NCBI RefSeq assembly: GCF_004343305.1
Contig: NZ_SMAF01000002.1
Coordinates: forward strand, 204,137 to 268,136
Length of the DNA: 64,000 bases
Source: Pseudofulvimonas gallinarii
Lineage (GTDB): Bacteria; Pseudomonadota; Gammaproteobacteria; Xanthomonadales; UBA2363
Reading direction: 5' to 3'
Positions within the stretch are counted from its first letter, which is position 1, and the number at the start of each line of letters is the position of its first letter. Below the pieces are notes generated by a model that ran no database searches, was not told where the DNA came from, and saw only the letters and a list, made by a program, of their open reading frames with translations. Made by a program: the position numbers and the translations under genes. Below, piece by piece: positions 45,624 through 54,775 of the stretch.

Positions 45624-46900
45624 TGAAATCTTCAACGTTCCCGCTACTGGTGCTGTTGGCAACTGCCAGTATGATTTGCAATGCCACACCCCCTCCTGTT
45701 CAGAGCACATCAAGCGAAGTGGAAATTCTGGCCGTTTGGCACGACACGATGCCAGACAACTCGCTGAATAATGACCGCATCGTTCTGGCGTTCCATAACG
45801 GGGAATTCGATGCATTCGACCGAGGCCAACCCTTACCGCCGTTCCTGCGCAACTGGATACCCTCCGACTTCCTCCCCGCAGATGCGTTCATCGAGAACTT
45901 TTTTCAGAACTACCCGGATGCCGAGCTGGGACTGATCTGGAATCCCAAGCCAAACGGTCTCGGACACATCATAGGAACTCCCCCGTGGAAAGCATTGGTG
46001 ACGCTGGATCCGGAAAAACACCGGTTTTTGTCCTATGTCTTTCGTCTCTATCCAGCGAACGATGCGTTCGTAGCGAACGAAGATCCCTTCGAGATCGAAC
46101 TGTTCGACAGCGAGGGAAAATTCAAAGGACCGCTCTATATCGACGTGTTCGGCAACCAGACTGTCGATGCGGGCCTGTGCCGGAACGATGAAGCCGTTCT
46201 GACCCGCTTGGACGTCGGTTTGTGGGATGAACAGACTTGCGATCCCGAAAACGGAGTTGTCATGCCGCATCCGGGCTTGAATGGCTCATGGCGGAATCCC
46301 GATGGCTCGCCGCAGCGTGTCCTAGGCGGCACCGGCCACTTCCATCATGACAATCCTGCCCTCAACCCGCACTATGATGCCCAGCGCGCCGACTTCTCCC
46401 GTCCCGGCTACAAGATCGGCCGCCTGCTGATCACACGCCGCTGGTCCAGTGGCTATACGTCCGGCTCGTATTACAGCCCCGAACGCGCCGGCGAAGGCTT
46501 CAACATCGAACTGGTGGAGCCGGAGCCGGGCCAGCCACACACACGCATCCTGGTCTACTGGTACACCTTCAAGCCCGATGGCAGCGGCGAGCAGGTCTGG
46601 CTGGCCGGCATGGGCGAGATGGATGCCGACGGCGGCATCGCCTCCGATGTGGAGATGTATGTCACCACCGGAGGCGAGTTCGCCTCGACCGGCAACCCCG
46701 ATCTGGTGGATCGCCAGCGCTGGGGCACGATCCGTATCGGCTTCGGCGATTGCGGCCATGGACGGGTGTTCTATCAGCCCGACGATCCCGACTGGCCCAG
46801 CGGCGACTACTTCATCAACCGCCTGAGTCCACAGATCGAGGGCTTGGGCTGGCCCTGCGCGCTTCCGGACGAGGCGCGCCTCATCCTGCCGGAGGATTGA
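45623..46900 (+). CDS. Secreted protein, spondin-like N-terminal region and repeated C-terminal beta domain (paralogue 1)
   Basis: 425 residues with a signal peptide (MKSSTFPLLVLLATASMICN). The start is taken at the TGATG overlap with the protease stop. Residues about 30-240 (VWHDTMPDNSLNNDRIVLAF, HRFLSYVFRLYPANDAFVAN, VMPHPGLNGSWRNPDGSPQR) resemble a bacterial spondin-type domain, but this is a weak call. Residues about 275-420 (GSYYSPERAGEGFNIELVEP, RILVYWYTFKPDGSGEQVWL) form a domain repeated in the next gene. The first two thirds are A/T-rich like the protease; from about 46380 the codon use becomes GC-rich. No enzyme motif is visible. Confidence 0.8.
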   Translation: MKSSTFPLLVLLATASMICNATPPPVQSTSSEVEILAVWHDTMPDNSLNNDRIVLAFHNGEFDAFDRGQPLPPFLRNWIPSDFLPADAFIENFFQNYPDAELGLIWNPKPNGLGHIIGTPPWKALVTLDPEKHRFLSYVFRLYPANDAFVANEDPFEIELFDSEGKFKGPLYIDVFGNQTVDAGLCRNDEAVLTRLDVGLWDEQTCDPENGVVMPHPGLNGSWRNPDGSPQRVLGGTGHFHHDNPALNPHYDAQRADFSRPGYKIGRLLITRRWSSGYTSGSYYSPERAGEGFNIELVEPEPGQPHTRILVYWYTFKPDGSGEQVWLAGMGEMDADGGIASDVEMYVTTGGEFASTGNPDLVDRQRWGTIRIGFGDCGHGRVFYQPDDPDWPSGDYFINRLSPQIEGLGWPCALPDEARLILPED

Positions 46901-46901
46901 G

Positions 46902-48233
46902 ATGAACGACCCCCATTCCCTGATCTTTCTTCGTTCGCGCAAGCGTGGCGCGGCTCTCGCCAGCATGGCTGGCGCGGCGCTGGCTTTGGCCGCCAGCACC
47001 TTTGCCACGCCCGCCCTGGCGCAATCGGCCGATGCACCGGTGAAGCTGCTGCTGCGCTGGTACGACACCATGCCGGACGATTCCCTGCACAACACGCGGG
47101 TGCAGGTCGCCTTCCATAACGGCCAATTCGATGTGTTCGATCTGGGCAAGCCGCTGCCGACCGTGCTCGCCGAGTGGGCCGGACGCAATTTCACGCCAGT
47201 GCCGGAGTTCCATGCGGCGTTCCTGGCGGCCTGGCCGGACGCGAAGATCAGCCAGATTTTGAATCCGAAGCCGCCGCTGGCTGCCACGATCCCTTCACCG
47301 GGCTTCAACCGCCCGATCCCCTGGCAGACGGTTGTGACGGTCAACCCCGCGCAACATCGTTTCCTGACGTTTTTTTCGTTGCTGCACCCGGCCAACGACG
47401 CCATGGTCGCCAACGAGGATCCGTACCAGATCGAGTTGTTCAACAGCCAGGGCAGGTTCCGCGGCCCCTTGCTGCTGAACATCCACGGCAACCAGGTCGT
47501 CGACTTGGGCCTGTGCGTGAACAACGAGGCACAACTGGCGAACCTGGATGTAGCCGAATTCACCGGGCAGGCCTGCAGCGCCGAGGACGGGACGGTGACC
47601 TGGCATCCGGGCCTGAACGGCTCGCACCGCAATCCGGACGGCCAGCCGCAGCGCGTGCTGGGTGGCAGCACCTCGTATGTGCCGTCCGGAAGCACGGGAC
47701 ATTCGTTCTACGACCCCGTCAACGCCGATTTTTCCCGGCCCGGCTATCGCATCGGGCAGTTGCAGATCAGCCGCTGGGTGGCACCGGTCAGCCTCACCGG
47801 CTCGTGGTACAGCCCGGAGCGCGCCGGCGAGGGATTCAATATCGAACTCGTCGAGCCGGCGGCGGACAGCCAGAACCCGCGCATCCTGGTGTACTGGTAC
47901 ACCTTCACTCCCGACGGCAGCGGCGAGCAGGTATGGCTGGCCGGCATGGCCGATATGGACGACGAGGAGGCCTTCGCCGATGTGGAGATGTACCTGACCA
48001 CCGGCGGCGAATTCGCCTCGACCGACAACCCGGCTCTGGTGACCCGCGAACGTTGGGGCAGCCTGCGCGTCGCCCTGGACAATTGCCAGACCGGACAGGT
48101 CACCTGGCAGGCCGACGACCCGGACTGGACCGATGGAAACTACATCATCCACCGTCTCAGCCCGCCGCTGGAAGGTCTGGGCTGGACCTGCGACAGCCGC
48201 GAACAGCGACGGCTGATCCTGCCGGAAGAGTGA
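46902..48233 (+). CDS. Secreted protein, paralogue 2 of the preceding gene
   Basis: 443 residues, start one base after the previous stop. A signal peptide with a long n-region (RSRKRGAALASMAGAALALA) is followed by the same two domains: WYDTMPDDSLHNTRVQVAFH, FFSLLHPANDAMVANEDPYQ, and C-terminal GSWYSPERAGEGFNIELVEP ending RRLILPEE, as the paralogue ends ARLILPED. It is GC-rich throughout. The tandem pair behind a protease suggests a shared extracellular role (substrate, inhibitor or binding partner), which is inference. Confidence 0.82.
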   Translation: MNDPHSLIFLRSRKRGAALASMAGAALALAASTFATPALAQSADAPVKLLLRWYDTMPDDSLHNTRVQVAFHNGQFDVFDLGKPLPTVLAEWAGRNFTPVPEFHAAFLAAWPDAKISQILNPKPPLAATIPSPGFNRPIPWQTVVTVNPAQHRFLTFFSLLHPANDAMVANEDPYQIELFNSQGRFRGPLLLNIHGNQVVDLGLCVNNEAQLANLDVAEFTGQACSAEDGTVTWHPGLNGSHRNPDGQPQRVLGGSTSYVPSGSTGHSFYDPVNADFSRPGYRIGQLQISRWVAPVSLTGSWYSPERAGEGFNIELVEPAADSQNPRILVYWYTFTPDGSGEQVWLAGMADMDDEEAFADVEMYLTTGGEFASTDNPALVTRERWGSLRVALDNCQTGQVTWQADDPDWTDGNYIIHRLSPPLEGLGWTCDSREQRRLILPEE

Positions 48234-48326
48234 GGCAACGCTCGGCCGAATCGCCAACTCGACCGTCGTCGCAAGACCAGGAGATCGTGCGGCGCAAGCT
48301 CCAATGCTCATTGACTTCGGGGCGCT

Positions 48327-48402
48327 GTCCCCACGGAGGCGGGGATCCAGTGGCTTCAGTGCCCAAAGAGCACTGGATTCCCGCCTTCGCGGGAAGGACG
48401 AC
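48327..48402. repeat. MITE-like inverted-repeat element, diverged copy between convergent genes
   Basis: GTCCCCACGGAGGCGGGGAT then CCAGTGGCTTCAGTGC on the left pairs with CACTGGATTCCCGCCTTCGC then GGGAAGGAC on the right. The ends match the family at 28730-29214, the interior does not. It lies between two convergent genes (stops at 48233 and 48471) and may serve as a bidirectional terminator. Confidence 0.7.
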
Positions 48403-48470
48403 TGGAAAGCTCCCGCGTACGCCATGAGAATCGGGGCTTGCGCCGGGCAGCGGTCTGCTGCCGGAGGCGG

Positions 48471-49808
48471 TCAGTCCTCGAAGCCGTCGGCGAAGATGAG
48501 GTCTTGCGGCCGGATGACGGCACCGATGGTCGGCGGTGTCTGCGCCGGCCGCGGCGTGGCGGTGCCGGGCGCCTGCCAGCTGCGGATCGGCGGCAGAAAC
48601 TGCGGCAGCAACGTCGGTGACGGAAACGGCCAGGCCGGCGGCGAGGTCGGCGATGCGTTGCCCGCTGCCAGCAGCGGGCTGCCGGGCGCCGGCCGGTAGT
48701 CGTGCGCGGCGGCATCGAGGAAGGCCGGCGTCAGGCCGCTGAGCGTACCGGTCCATTCGGCGGGCACGAGGTTGGCGCCGGCGTTGATCCAGTTGTTGCT
48801 GCCGGCCACCCGTCGCGAACCGGCCGCCCAGACCGCTTCGACGGTGCGCTCGATGCGCAGTTCGCCGGGGCTGCTGCGCCAGATGACATTGTTGTGCGCC
48901 TCCACCGATTCCAGGCCGTCGAAGAGACGGAACACGGTGGCGGGACTGGCGCTGCCGCTGATGATGAAGGTGTTGTTGACGACGCGGTAACGCCCGTGCG
49001 ATTCGCCGGTGGCATCGCCGCCGAAACGCATCACCGCACCGAAACTGTTGAGCGGCGAGGAATGCACGATGACATTGCCCAGCACTTCCGAATCCTCGCG
49101 CGCCAGGCCCGGCGTCCAGCCCGGCAACTGCTGGAAAGGATCCGGACCGATCAGTTCCAGCTCGTGGAACCACGCACCCTCGAACCAGTTGTAGTGGATC
49201 TCGTTGCGCTCGTGCCGGCTCTTGAGCAGGTTGCCGCCGGTGCCGTGGTGCACGTAGTTGAAGCGCATGCGGAACACGCTGCCGGGATTGCTGACCTCAT
49301 CGCTCTGGATGTACAGCGAATGCTGGCCGGAACCGTTGCCACTGTCGCGGATCTCGCTGTATTCCAGCGTCAGGTTGCCGGTGTGCTGGTCGGCGGCGAG
49401 GATGCCCTGCCCGGAACAGTTGCGTACCAGCAGGTCACGGAGCACGACATCGCGGGCGTGCACGAACACGCAACGGCTGCTGCCGCCGGTGAACGCCAGG
49501 CCTTCCAGCACGACGTGGTCGGCGCGGCGGAATTCGAAGGTGTTGGTGCCACCCGACAGCAGCGGACGATTGCCCTGTCCGTCGCGCAGGCCGCGGATGG
49601 TGATCGGCTGCGATGCCGAACCGCTGCGCGTGAGGATGACGCCGCCCGGATAGTCTCCCGGATCGATCTCGACGATGTCGCCCGGCTGCAACGTGACGGC
49701 CCCCAGCAGTTGCTGCAGCGTGGTGTGCGGCCGGGCGGGCCCGACCTGGTAGGTGGCGGCGGATAACGGCGACGCGAGCAGCGCCAGCAGGAACGCGGAT
49801 ACACGCAT
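48471..49808 (-). CDS. Secreted right-handed beta-helix protein with IFADGFED tail
   Basis: 445 residues. A signal peptide (MRVSAFLLALLASPLSA) is followed by a parallel beta-helix with PGDIVEIDPGDYPGGVILTR near the start and turns such as NVIVHSSPLNSFG, NNTFIISGSA and HNNVIWRSS. This layout is shared with polysaccharide lyases and periplasmic carbohydrate-binding proteins, but no catalytic set is recognised. The Pro-rich stretch TSPPAWPFPSPTLLPQFLPP precedes the terminal LIFADGFED. The gene is divergent from amgK. Confidence 0.82.
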   Translation of the reverse strand: MRVSAFLLALLASPLSAATYQVGPARPHTTLQQLLGAVTLQPGDIVEIDPGDYPGGVILTRSGSASQPITIRGLRDGQGNRPLLSGGTNTFEFRRADHVVLEGLAFTGGSSRCVFVHARDVVLRDLLVRNCSGQGILAADQHTGNLTLEYSEIRDSGNGSGQHSLYIQSDEVSNPGSVFRMRFNYVHHGTGGNLLKSRHERNEIHYNWFEGAWFHELELIGPDPFQQLPGWTPGLAREDSEVLGNVIVHSSPLNSFGAVMRFGGDATGESHGRYRVVNNTFIISGSASPATVFRLFDGLESVEAHNNVIWRSSPGELRIERTVEAVWAAGSRRVAGSNNWINAGANLVPAEWTGTLSGLTPAFLDAAAHDYRPAPGSPLLAAGNASPTSPPAWPFPSPTLLPQFLPPIRSWQAPGTATPRPAQTPPTIGAVIRPQDLIFADGFED

Positions 49809-49971
49809 GGTTGTCCCTTGTGGTCAATGCGCCCCCCTGGCGCGTTGGCCAAAGGTTAGCCGCAATCAAGGGTTCCAATTGCGACAGGTTGCGCAGAATG
49901 CCGGCCGGACGCCGGCACGATCCGGGGCCGCTTTCTGCTAGCGTGGCCGCCCCGCAGCCGTTCCGCCCGCC

Positions 49972-51003
49972 ATGACAGCACCCGACCGCGCCCGCCTCCG
50001 CCACGACTGGATCCATGCCCGACTGGGCGATGCCATTGAGTCAGTCGAGCCCGCTTCCGCCGACGCCAGTTTCCGCAGCTACTGGCGCGTGCATCTGGCC
50101 GACGGCGGCACCCGGATCGTCATGGACGCGCCGCCCGACAAGGAGGATGTGGCGCCCTGGCTGGACATTGCCGGGCGATTGCGGCGCGCCGGCGTGCACG
50201 CACCGCAGGTCCACGCCGCCGACACCAGCGCCGGCTTCCTCCTGCTGGAAGACCTGGGCACGCGCACCTACCTGCCGGCGCTCGACGACCACAGTGTCGA
50301 CGCGCTGTACGGCGCCGCACTAGACACGCTGCTGCAGATGCAGGCCCGTGCCGATACCGGCGGCCTGCCCGATTACGACGAAGCGCGACTGGTGGCGGAA
50401 ATGGAACTGCTGCCGGAATGGTTCCTGCGCCGACACCTCGGCGTGGTGCCCGAATGCGAGGAGTGGGACACCATCGAGTCGGCGTTCCGGATGCTGGTCG
50501 ATTCGGCGCGCAGCCAGCCGCGGACCTTCGTGCATCGCGACTACCACTCGCGCAACCTGCTGGTGCTGGATCAGGGCGGACCCGGCGTCATCGATTTCCA
50601 GGATGCGGTGCTCGGCCCGGTGACCTACGACCTGGTCTCGCTGCTGCGCGACTGCTACATCGCCTGGCCGATCGACCGCGTCGATGCCTGGGTCGAAGGC
50701 TACCGCCGGCGCCTGGTCGAAGCCGGCCTCAGCGATGCCGATGCACGCCGCTTCCGGCGCTGGTTCGACCTGATGGGCCTGCAGCGGCACATCAAGGTGC
50801 TGGGCATTTTCTGCCGCCTCTGGTATCGCGATGGCAAGGCCAGCTATCTCGGCGACCTGCCCCTGGTCTGGCGTTATACCGACGAGGTGATGGCGCTGTA
50901 TCCGGAATTCGAGGGGCTGCGCACCCTGCTTCAGCGCTGGATCGGCGGGCGCGACCTGCGCATCCCCCGCGGCCGCGACGACACATCGACGGCAACGCCA
51001 TGA
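49972..51003 (+). CDS. amgK: N-acetylmuramate/N-acetylglucosamine kinase AmgK
   Basis: An aminoglycoside-phosphotransferase-fold sugar kinase of 343 residues that phosphorylates MurNAc at C1 in cell-wall recycling. FRSYWRVHLADGG marks the glycine-rich region, FVHRDYHSRNLLVL the catalytic loop, and GVIDFQDAVLGPVTYDLVSL the metal-binding Asp. The murU start overlaps its stop (ATGA), the standard arrangement. Confidence 0.95.
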   Translation: MTAPDRARLRHDWIHARLGDAIESVEPASADASFRSYWRVHLADGGTRIVMDAPPDKEDVAPWLDIAGRLRRAGVHAPQVHAADTSAGFLLLEDLGTRTYLPALDDHSVDALYGAALDTLLQMQARADTGGLPDYDEARLVAEMELLPEWFLRRHLGVVPECEEWDTIESAFRMLVDSARSQPRTFVHRDYHSRNLLVLDQGGPGVIDFQDAVLGPVTYDLVSLLRDCYIAWPIDRVDAWVEGYRRRLVEAGLSDADARRFRRWFDLMGLQRHIKVLGIFCRLWYRDGKASYLGDLPLVWRYTDEVMALYPEFEGLRTLLQRWIGGRDLRIPRGRDDTSTATP

Positions 51004-51722
51004 AGGCACTGGTCTTCGCCGCCGGCCGCGGCGAACGCATGCGGCCACTGACCGACACGCTGCCGAAGCCGCTGCTGAAGGTCGGTGCACATCGCCTGAT
51101 CGAATGGCACCTGCACAAGCTGGCCGCACTGGGCGTCACCGATGTCGTCGTCAATCTCGCCTGGCTGGCCGACCGTTTTCCCGAACTGCTGGGCGACGGC
51201 AGCCGCTACGGCCTGCATCTGCACTACAGCCGCGAAGGCGACGTGGCACTGGAGACCGGTGGCGGCATGCTGCATGCGTTGCCACTGCTTGGCGACGCAC
51301 CGTTCATCGTCGTCAACGGCGACGTATGGACCGACTACGACCTGGCGCGGCTGCCAAGCGAACCGCGCGGACTGGCGCACCTGGTCATGGTCGATCCCGC
51401 CGCGCACGTGCCGGCGGGCGACTTCCGGCTCGCCGATGACGGTCGGCTGCATGAGCGCGATGCCCCGCCGGCACAGTCCTGGCCGGCGCTGACCTATTCG
51501 GGCATCGGTGTCTACCGGCCGGCCCTGCTCGACGGCTGGCGTGGCGTGATCGGCCATGCGCCCGGCGCCCGTGACGAGCCTCCGCGCTTTCCACTGGCAC
51601 CGCTGTTGCGCGCGGCCATGCGTGACGGCCGCGTCACCGGCGAACACCATCACGGCGCCTGGACCGATGTCGGCACGCCCGGGCGACTGGCCGCGCTGGA
51701 CCGGCAACTGCGCGACCGCTGA
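51000..51722 (+). CDS. murU: N-acetylmuramate alpha-1-phosphate uridylyltransferase MurU
   Basis: A nucleotidyltransferase of 240 residues that converts MurNAc-1-P to UDP-MurNAc, bypassing de novo synthesis. The signature is FAAGRGERMRPLTDTLPKPLLKVG, read in parts as FAAGRGERMRPL and PKPLL; FIVVNGDVWTDYDL holds the metal Asp. It is coupled to amgK by a 4-base overlap. Confidence 0.94.
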   Translation: MKALVFAAGRGERMRPLTDTLPKPLLKVGAHRLIEWHLHKLAALGVTDVVVNLAWLADRFPELLGDGSRYGLHLHYSREGDVALETGGGMLHALPLLGDAPFIVVNGDVWTDYDLARLPSEPRGLAHLVMVDPAAHVPAGDFRLADDGRLHERDAPPAQSWPALTYSGIGVYRPALLDGWRGVIGHAPGARDEPPRFPLAPLLRAAMRDGRVTGEHHHGAWTDVGTPGRLAALDRQLRDR

Positions 51723-51844
51723 GCGCAACCTTACGCGGGCCGGTGAAGCCAGCGCGGCGGTCGCCGGGCTGCGGCGACATCGGACTTCGATCATGGCCCG
51801 CAACACGCCTGCACCGCCCTGCGCGCCGCTGCTAGGCTTGCGTG

Positions 51845-52963
51845 ATGGACCAGGCGCCGGCATTCCAGATCGAAACGACGCCGTCGGGCGACATCGCCCG
51901 GCTGCGTGGCGCGTGGACGCTGCCCGGCTTCGCCCGGCTGCAGCCGGCGCTAGACGGACATCGCCAGATCGCCACGGTCCGCAGGATCGACCTCGGCGAC
52001 ATCGAACGCCTCGACAGCGCAGGCGCCCTGCTGGTCGCGCGCGTGCTCAAGCGCAACGGCCTCGACCTCGATGCGCTGGAGAAGGCCAGCGACGAACAGC
52101 GCGCGCTGATCGCGGCAACGCGGGCGACCCTGGACCAGCAGGTCGCGCATGCACGTCCGAAGCACTGGACCGACCTGTTCGAACGCGCGGGCCACGCAAC
52201 CGCCGTGCTGGTGGACCAGGTCCGGCGCATGCTGGGCTTCATCGGCCTGGTCGCGGTGCGCTTCCCGTCCGTGATGGTGCAGCCGGCGCGCTGGCGGCTC
52301 ACGTCCATCGTCAGCCATGTCGAGCAGACCGGTGTCGACGCGCTGCCGATCGTCGCGCTGCTGTCCTTCATGGTCGGCGCCGTCATCACCTTCCTCGGCG
52401 CCACCGTGCTGCAGGAGTTCGGCGCCAGCGTGTTCGCCGTGGAGCTGGTCAGCTTTTCGTTCCTGCGCGAGTTCGGCGTGCTGTTGACGGCGATCCTGCT
52501 CGCCGGCCGCACCGCAAGTGCTTTCACCGCGCAGATCGGCGCCATGAAGGCGCGCGAGGAGATCGACGCCCTCCGCACGCTGGGCATGGACCCGGTCGAT
52601 ATCCTCGTGCTGCCGCGATTGCTGGCGCTGCTGGTCGTACTGCCACTACTGACCTGCGTGGCGATGGCCGCCGGCATCATCGGCGGCCTGGTGATCTGCG
52701 CGACGTCGCTGGACATCTCCTCGGCGATGTTCCTGGCGCGGCTGCAGGATACCTTCGAGTTCCGGCATTTCCTCGTCGGCGTGATCAAGGCACCGGTGTT
52801 CGCGCTGGTGATCGGCATCGTCGGCTGCCTGCAGGGTTTCGAGGTCGGCGGCAGCGCTGAATCCGTCGGTCGCCATACCACCACCAGCGTGGTGCAGGCG
52901 ATCTTCCTGGTCATCATGCTGGACGCGGTGTTCGCGCTGGTTTTCCAGACCCTGGGCATATGA
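51845..52963 (+). CDS. mlaE: MlaE-like phospholipid ABC permease fused to a STAS domain
   Basis: An inner-membrane permease of the Mla/MCE phospholipid transport family, 372 residues. Residues 1-100 form a STAS domain (RIDLGDIERLDSAGALLVAR), and the rest is the MlaE/YrbE fold (FMVGAVITFLGATVLQEFGA, ILLAGRTASAFTAQIGAMKA, EEIDALRTLGMDP). An in-frame GTG lies one codon upstream. The next gene starts within its last codons (4-base overlap). Confidence 0.93.
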   Translation: MDQAPAFQIETTPSGDIARLRGAWTLPGFARLQPALDGHRQIATVRRIDLGDIERLDSAGALLVARVLKRNGLDLDALEKASDEQRALIAATRATLDQQVAHARPKHWTDLFERAGHATAVLVDQVRRMLGFIGLVAVRFPSVMVQPARWRLTSIVSHVEQTGVDALPIVALLSFMVGAVITFLGATVLQEFGASVFAVELVSFSFLREFGVLLTAILLAGRTASAFTAQIGAMKAREEIDALRTLGMDPVDILVLPRLLALLVVLPLLTCVAMAAGIIGGLVICATSLDISSAMFLARLQDTFEFRHFLVGVIKAPVFALVIGIVGCLQGFEVGGSAESVGRHTTTSVVQAIFLVIMLDAVFALVFQTLGI

Positions 52964-53775
52964 GCACGACGCCTGACACCCTCATCCAGGTGCGCGGACT
53001 GGTCAACCAGTTCGGCACGCAGCGCGTGCACGACGGACTGGACCTGGACGTGCGCCGCGGCGAGATCCTCGGCGTCGTCGGCGGCTCCGGCACCGGCAAG
53101 TCGGTGCTGATGCGCAGCATCGTCGGCCTGCGCCCGCCCGACGGCGGCAGCGTGAAGGTGTTCGGACAGCAGCTGGATGCGCTGGATGACCGCGCTCGCC
53201 GCGCGATCGAGCGCCGCTTCGGCGTGCTTTTCCAGGACGGCGCGCTGTTCTCCTCTCTCACCGTCGGCGAAAACGTCGAGGTGCCGCTGCGCGAATACCA
53301 TCCCGAACTGGATGCCCGCCAGCGCGACCTGATCGCCGACCTCAAGGTCGGTCTGGCCGGCCTGCCGGAGTCGGCGGGCGACAAGTTCCCCAGCCAGCTG
53401 TCCGGCGGCATGCGCAAGCGCGCGGCACTGGCGCGTTCGCTCGCGCTCGATCCGGACATCCTGTTCCTCGACGAACCGACGGCCGGGCTCGATCCGATCG
53501 GCGCCGCCGCATTCGACCGCCTGATCCGCACGCTGCGCGATGCGCTCGGCCTGACTGTGTTCCTGATTACCCACGACCTGGACACGCTGTACAGCATCTG
53601 CGACCGCGTCGCCGTGCTGGCGGAAAGGAAAGTGCTGGTGTGCGCGCCGCTGCCGGAAGTCGAAGCCTTCGACCATCCGTGGATCCGCGACTACTTCCAT
53701 GGCCCGCGCGGTCGCGCCGCACAGGCGGCGACCGCGTCCCAGGCCGTTCCCGACCGACAGGGTACCGACCGGTAA
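52960..53775 (+). CDS. mlaF: MlaF-like ABC ATPase
   Basis: The 271-residue ATPase partner of the permease. Walker A is GGSGTGKSVLMRSIVG, the signature QLSGGMRKRAALARSLALDP, Walker B ILFLDEPTAGLDP. About 20 extra Ala/Gln-rich residues end it (AAQAATASQAVPDRQGTDR). No MCE (MlaD) or lipoprotein gene follows, although these usually complete the operon. Confidence 0.93.
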   Translation: MSTTPDTLIQVRGLVNQFGTQRVHDGLDLDVRRGEILGVVGGSGTGKSVLMRSIVGLRPPDGGSVKVFGQQLDALDDRARRAIERRFGVLFQDGALFSSLTVGENVEVPLREYHPELDARQRDLIADLKVGLAGLPESAGDKFPSQLSGGMRKRAALARSLALDPDILFLDEPTAGLDPIGAAAFDRLIRTLRDALGLTVFLITHDLDTLYSICDRVAVLAERKVLVCAPLPEVEAFDHPWIRDYFHGPRGRAAQAATASQAVPDRQGTDR

Positions 53776-54242
53776 CAACCGTGAGCCGGCCAGACTGTCC
53801 GCCCCTCGTCGTGTCCATGCAGGCGTCGCGGTTCGCGCCGACCTGACCGGTCATCGCGTGCCGCCGGAAGCGCGGCCCTATCCGACCCGGATGGGTTTAT
53901 CGCGCTGCGACCGGCGAAGGCGGATGCAACCCCCGCACGGTCGTGGATCGATGTCGGCGCAAGTGCGGGAGGCCTTGCGGGCAGCGCTGGAGAAGCGGCC
54001 GCTGGAGGAAGCGTGGCGGCTGCACGCCGGAAAGCCAACGACCCTCGCACACGGAGTCGAGCGGGCTGCGGCTGGTCGGCGACCAGGGCACCGGTGCACG
54101 CGACGCGCCCCCCGACGGCCGGCGCCATGTTGACCTCCTCCCGGCATGGAGGGCGCAATCGCGCCGGTGATTTTCCGGCGCCCGAAACGGACAAGGGCGC
54201 CCTGGGGCGCCCTTGTCGTTCGGCTGGAGCCGTTGTCGAGGA
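53776..54242. other. Gap where mlaD would be expected; no gene recognised
   Basis: 467 bases between mlaF and rplI. I see no MCE motif in any frame. The open frames are short and lack domains. It ends with the rplI terminator hairpin. Confidence 0.5.
54190..54217 (-). terminator. Strong hairpin after rplI
   Basis: A perfect inverted repeat GACAAGGGCGCCC / GGGCGCCCTTGTC with two bases between arms (so about 11 paired bases plus loop) lies 25 bases beyond the rplI stop. On the minus strand CGTTTCGG follows, a weak U-tract. Confidence 0.7.
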
Positions 54243-54692
54243 TCAGTCCTCGGCGACGACTTCCACCTTCACCGTACGCTCGATGTCGGCGTGAAGGTGG
54301 ATGATCACTTCGAACTCGCCGATGCGGCGGATCGGGCCTTCCGGCATGATCACTTCGTTCTTGCCGACCGGCTTGCCGGCGGCGGTGAAGGCCTCGGCGA
54401 TATCGCGCGGACCGACCGAACCGAACAGCTTGCCTTCGGTCGAGGCGTTGGCCTTGATGGTGACCGACGCGTCTTCCAGGGTCGCGGCGCGGGCGCTGGC
54501 ATCACCCAGAAGCTGGGCGGCCTTGGCCTCGAACTCGGCGCGGCGGGCCTTGAACATTTCCACGTTCGCCGGCGTGGCCGGAACGGCCTTGCCCTGCGGC
54601 ACGAGGTAGTTGCGGCCGTAGCCCGGCTTGACGTTGACGGTGTCGCCCAGGCCACCCAGGTTGACGACCTTCTGCAGGAGGATCAGTTGCAT
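54243..54692 (-). CDS. rplI: 50S ribosomal protein L9
   Basis: 149 residues starting [20 protein letters not shown] with [20 protein letters not shown], the N-terminal rRNA-binding domain, then a long helix and the C-terminal domain ([14 protein letters not shown]). It is the last gene of rpsF-rpsR-rplI. Confidence 0.98.
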   Translation of the reverse strand: MQLILLQKVVNLGGLGDTVNVKPGYGRNYLVPQGKAVPATPANVEMFKARRAEFEAKAAQLLGDASARAATLEDASVTIKANASTEGKLFGSVGPRDIAEAFTAAGKPVGKNEVIMPEGPIRRIGEFEVIIHLHADIERTVKVEVVAED

Positions 54693-54775
54693 GGATTTGT
54701 TTCCTTGAATTCGTTAGCGGACCGTCGCCGGTCCGCAACCAGTGAGCTGTCCGAATTGGAACCGGGCCCGGGGGC

